This document shows positions 62,955-64,000 of a DNA stretch of 64,000 bases, piece by piece. The translations under genes were made by a program, and so were the position numbers. Below the pieces are notes generated by a model. It saw nothing but the letters and a program-made list of their open reading frames with translations, was not told where the DNA came from and made no database searches. Source of the DNA: Streptomyces sp. NRRL F-6492 (lineage in GTDB: Bacteria; Actinomycetota; Actinomycetes; Streptomycetales; Streptomycetaceae); the NCBI RefSeq assembly GCF_001280125.1, contig NZ_LGEG01000212.1, positions 1-64,000 of the forward strand. The letters run 5' to 3'. Each line of letters starts with the position of its first letter. Position 1 is the first letter of the stretch.

Positions 62955-64000
62955 ACGGCACCCGCACGACGGACACGGGCGCGCGTACAGAGACGGACAC
63001 GGGCGCGCGTACGGACACGGACGTGCGTACGGACACGGGCGCGCGTACGGGCGGACGCGCCGGTCGCGACGGGCTCCGGATCGTGCGGCTCGCCAACTTC
63101 GTGACCCCCACGTCGGGCGGCCTCCGCACCGCCCTCGACCGGCTCGGCCGCGGCTACCTGGCGGCCGGTCACGAGCCGGTCCTCGTCGTCCCCGGCGAGG
63201 CCGCGGGCGACCGCCGCACCGCGCAGGGGCGGGTCGTCACCCTCCCCGGCCCCGTGCTGCCCGGCACCGGCGGCTACCGGGTCCTCGCCGACCGGCGCCG
63301 GGTCGCCCGCCTCCTCGACGAGCTCGCCCCCGACCGGATCGAGGTCTCGGACCGCACGACCCTGCGGTGGACGGGCGAATGGGCGCGACGCGCCCGCGTG
63401 CCGTCGGTCATGGTCTCCCACGAGACCGCGGACGGGGTCCTGCGCGCCTGGGGCGTGCCGCCCGCCCTCGCGGCCCGTACGGCGGACCGGCTCAACCGCC
63501 GCACCGCCTGGGCGTTCGGGCGGATCGTCTGCACGACGGAGTGGGCGGAGCGCGAGTTCGTGCGGACCGGGGCCCGCAACGTCGTACGGGCCCCGCTCGG
63601 CGTGGACCTGGACCACTGCCGGCCCGGTCGCCGGAGCGCCGCGACGCGGGCCCGGTACGCGGACGGGGAGCGGGTGCTGCTCCTGCTGTGCTCGCGCCTC
63701 TCCGTCGAGAAGCGGCCCGGCACGGCCCTGGACGCCCTGGAGGAGCTGCGCGGCGCGGGGATCCCGGCGTCGCTCGTCGTCGCGGGCGACGGGCCGCTGC
63801 GGGCCGCCCTGGAGCGGCGGGCGCGCGAGCGGCGCCTCCCGGTGCGCTTCGCCGGGCACCTCGCCGACCGGGAAGACCTGGCCGACCTCCAGGCGGCGGC
63901 CGACGTCTGTCTGGCGCCGGGACCCGCCGAGACGTTCGGCCTCTCCGCCCTCGAAGCCCTCGCCTGCGGCACCCCGGTCGTGGTCAGCGCCTCCTCGGCC
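62951..64000 (+). CDS. Family 4 glycosyltransferase (second of pair, partial)
   Basis: The GTG at 62951 lies in the stop of the preceding gene (GTGA), and the frame stays open to the window end: 350 codons. After a Thr/Asp/Arg repeat N-terminus (residues ~4-34) the GT-B fold begins LRIVRLANFVTPTSGGLRTAL; later motifs are MVSHETADGVLRAWG, LLCSRLSVEKRPGTALDAL, VVAGDGPLR and PAETFGLSALEALACGTPVVV. It is a family 4 enzyme, probably on the same substrate chain as its neighbour. The C-terminus is missing. Confidence 0.85.
   Translation, partial: MNGTRTTDTGARTETDTGARTDTDVRTDTGARTGGRAGRDGLRIVRLANFVTPTSGGLRTALDRLGRGYLAAGHEPVLVVPGEAAGDRRTAQGRVVTLPGPVLPGTGGYRVLADRRRVARLLDELAPDRIEVSDRTTLRWTGEWARRARVPSVMVSHETADGVLRAWGVPPALAARTADRLNRRTAWAFGRIVCTTEWAEREFVRTGARNVVRAPLGVDLDHCRPGRRSAATRARYADGERVLLLLCSRLSVEKRPGTALDALEELRGAGIPASLVVAGDGPLRAALERRARERRLPVRFAGHLADREDLADLQAAADVCLAPGPAETFGLSALEALACGTPVVVSASSA
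62971..63048 (+). repeat. 18-bp in-frame repeat at the N-terminus of the second glycosyltransferase
   Basis: Four units of GGACACGGGCGCGCGTAC (62971-62988, 62995-63012, a variant at 63013-63030, and 63031-63048) encode DTGART-type hexapeptides; six extra bases separate units 1 and 2. The core GCGCGTACGG is the reverse complement of CCGTACGCGC in the 21-bp array at 50.8 kb. Confidence 0.88.

Overview
The window is a stretch of high-GC actinobacterial chromosome, almost certainly from a Streptomyces. Reasons: about 70% GC with G/C in nearly every third codon position; frequent GTG and some TTG starts; an actinobacterial integration host factor, RbpA and a Streptomyces-type SigR promoter; a lipoprotein barnase with its barstar; a secreted chitinase with the chitinase-type promoter repeats; and a gene order (pyrD-pyrF-IHF-gmk-rpoZ-coaBC-metK-priA, later rib-his and fxsA-rbpA) that matches what I remember of the S. 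coelicolor core chromosome. I see no insertion sequence, prophage, CRISPR array, rRNA or tRNA.

Layout. 1-9.0 kb: nucleotide and core metabolism (end of carB, pyrD, pyrF, mihF, gmk, rpoZ, coaBC, metK, and a priA that has lost its helicase motifs). 9.0-15.6 kb: translation and sugar metabolism (fmt, rsmB, rpe), a SorC-type regulator, and a ribonuclease/barstar pair. 15.6-23.2 kb: a GuaB1-type GMP reductase, an SGNH hydrolase, then a probable lysine-catabolic locus (cationic amino acid permease, Lrp/AsnC regulator, 5-aminovaleramidase DavA, lysine 2-monooxygenase DavB). 23.2-28.0 kb: a DUF5995-like protein, a uracil permease, and an MFS transporter divergent from a ROK repressor. 28.3-36.5 kb: a GH18 chitinase divergent from an FMN-riboswitch-controlled riboflavin operon (ribD-ribE-ribM-ribBA-ribH), followed by hisE-hisG. 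36.5-46.0 kb: a PH-like membrane protein, two CNNM/CorC membrane proteins behind a structured leader, an orphan EccA-like AAA+ ATPase, a uridine kinase-like protein, a secreted C39-like peptidase behind a 16-bp repeat array, and an acyl-CoA dehydrogenase. 46.0-55.4 kb: two small hypothetical genes, a second Lrp regulator, an amidohydrolase, ppm1, fxsA, rbpA, an MFS transporter, a glycerophosphodiesterase and yczE. 55.4-64 kb: yczR, a membrane-anchored P-loop protein with a small membrane partner, an ankyrin protein, a HEAT-like protein and two overlapping family-4 glycosyltransferases; the second runs off the end.

How genes work together. pyrD/pyrF follow carB in UMP synthesis. The riboflavin genes overlap or nearly touch and sit behind one RFN element, with RibM as the likely riboflavin importer. 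The permease, Lrp regulator, amidase and monooxygenase form a coherent lysine uptake and 5-aminovalerate module, and CGCAAYG motifs recur upstream of both its transcription units. YczE/YczR and MFS/ROK are divergent transporter-regulator pairs with repeats in the shared promoter. Strong GC-rich hairpins close most convergent gene pairs.

Most unusual: the lysine monooxygenase locus and its shared motifs; a P-loop protein lacking the Walker lysine next to a tiny membrane protein; an ESX-free EccA-like ATPase; a nested-hairpin leader before the CorC pair; and several GC-rich tandem repeats (16, 18 and 21 bp), two of which share the decamer CCGTACGCGC on opposite strands. All family assignments are from reading the sequence and memory of family motifs; none was confirmed by a database search.
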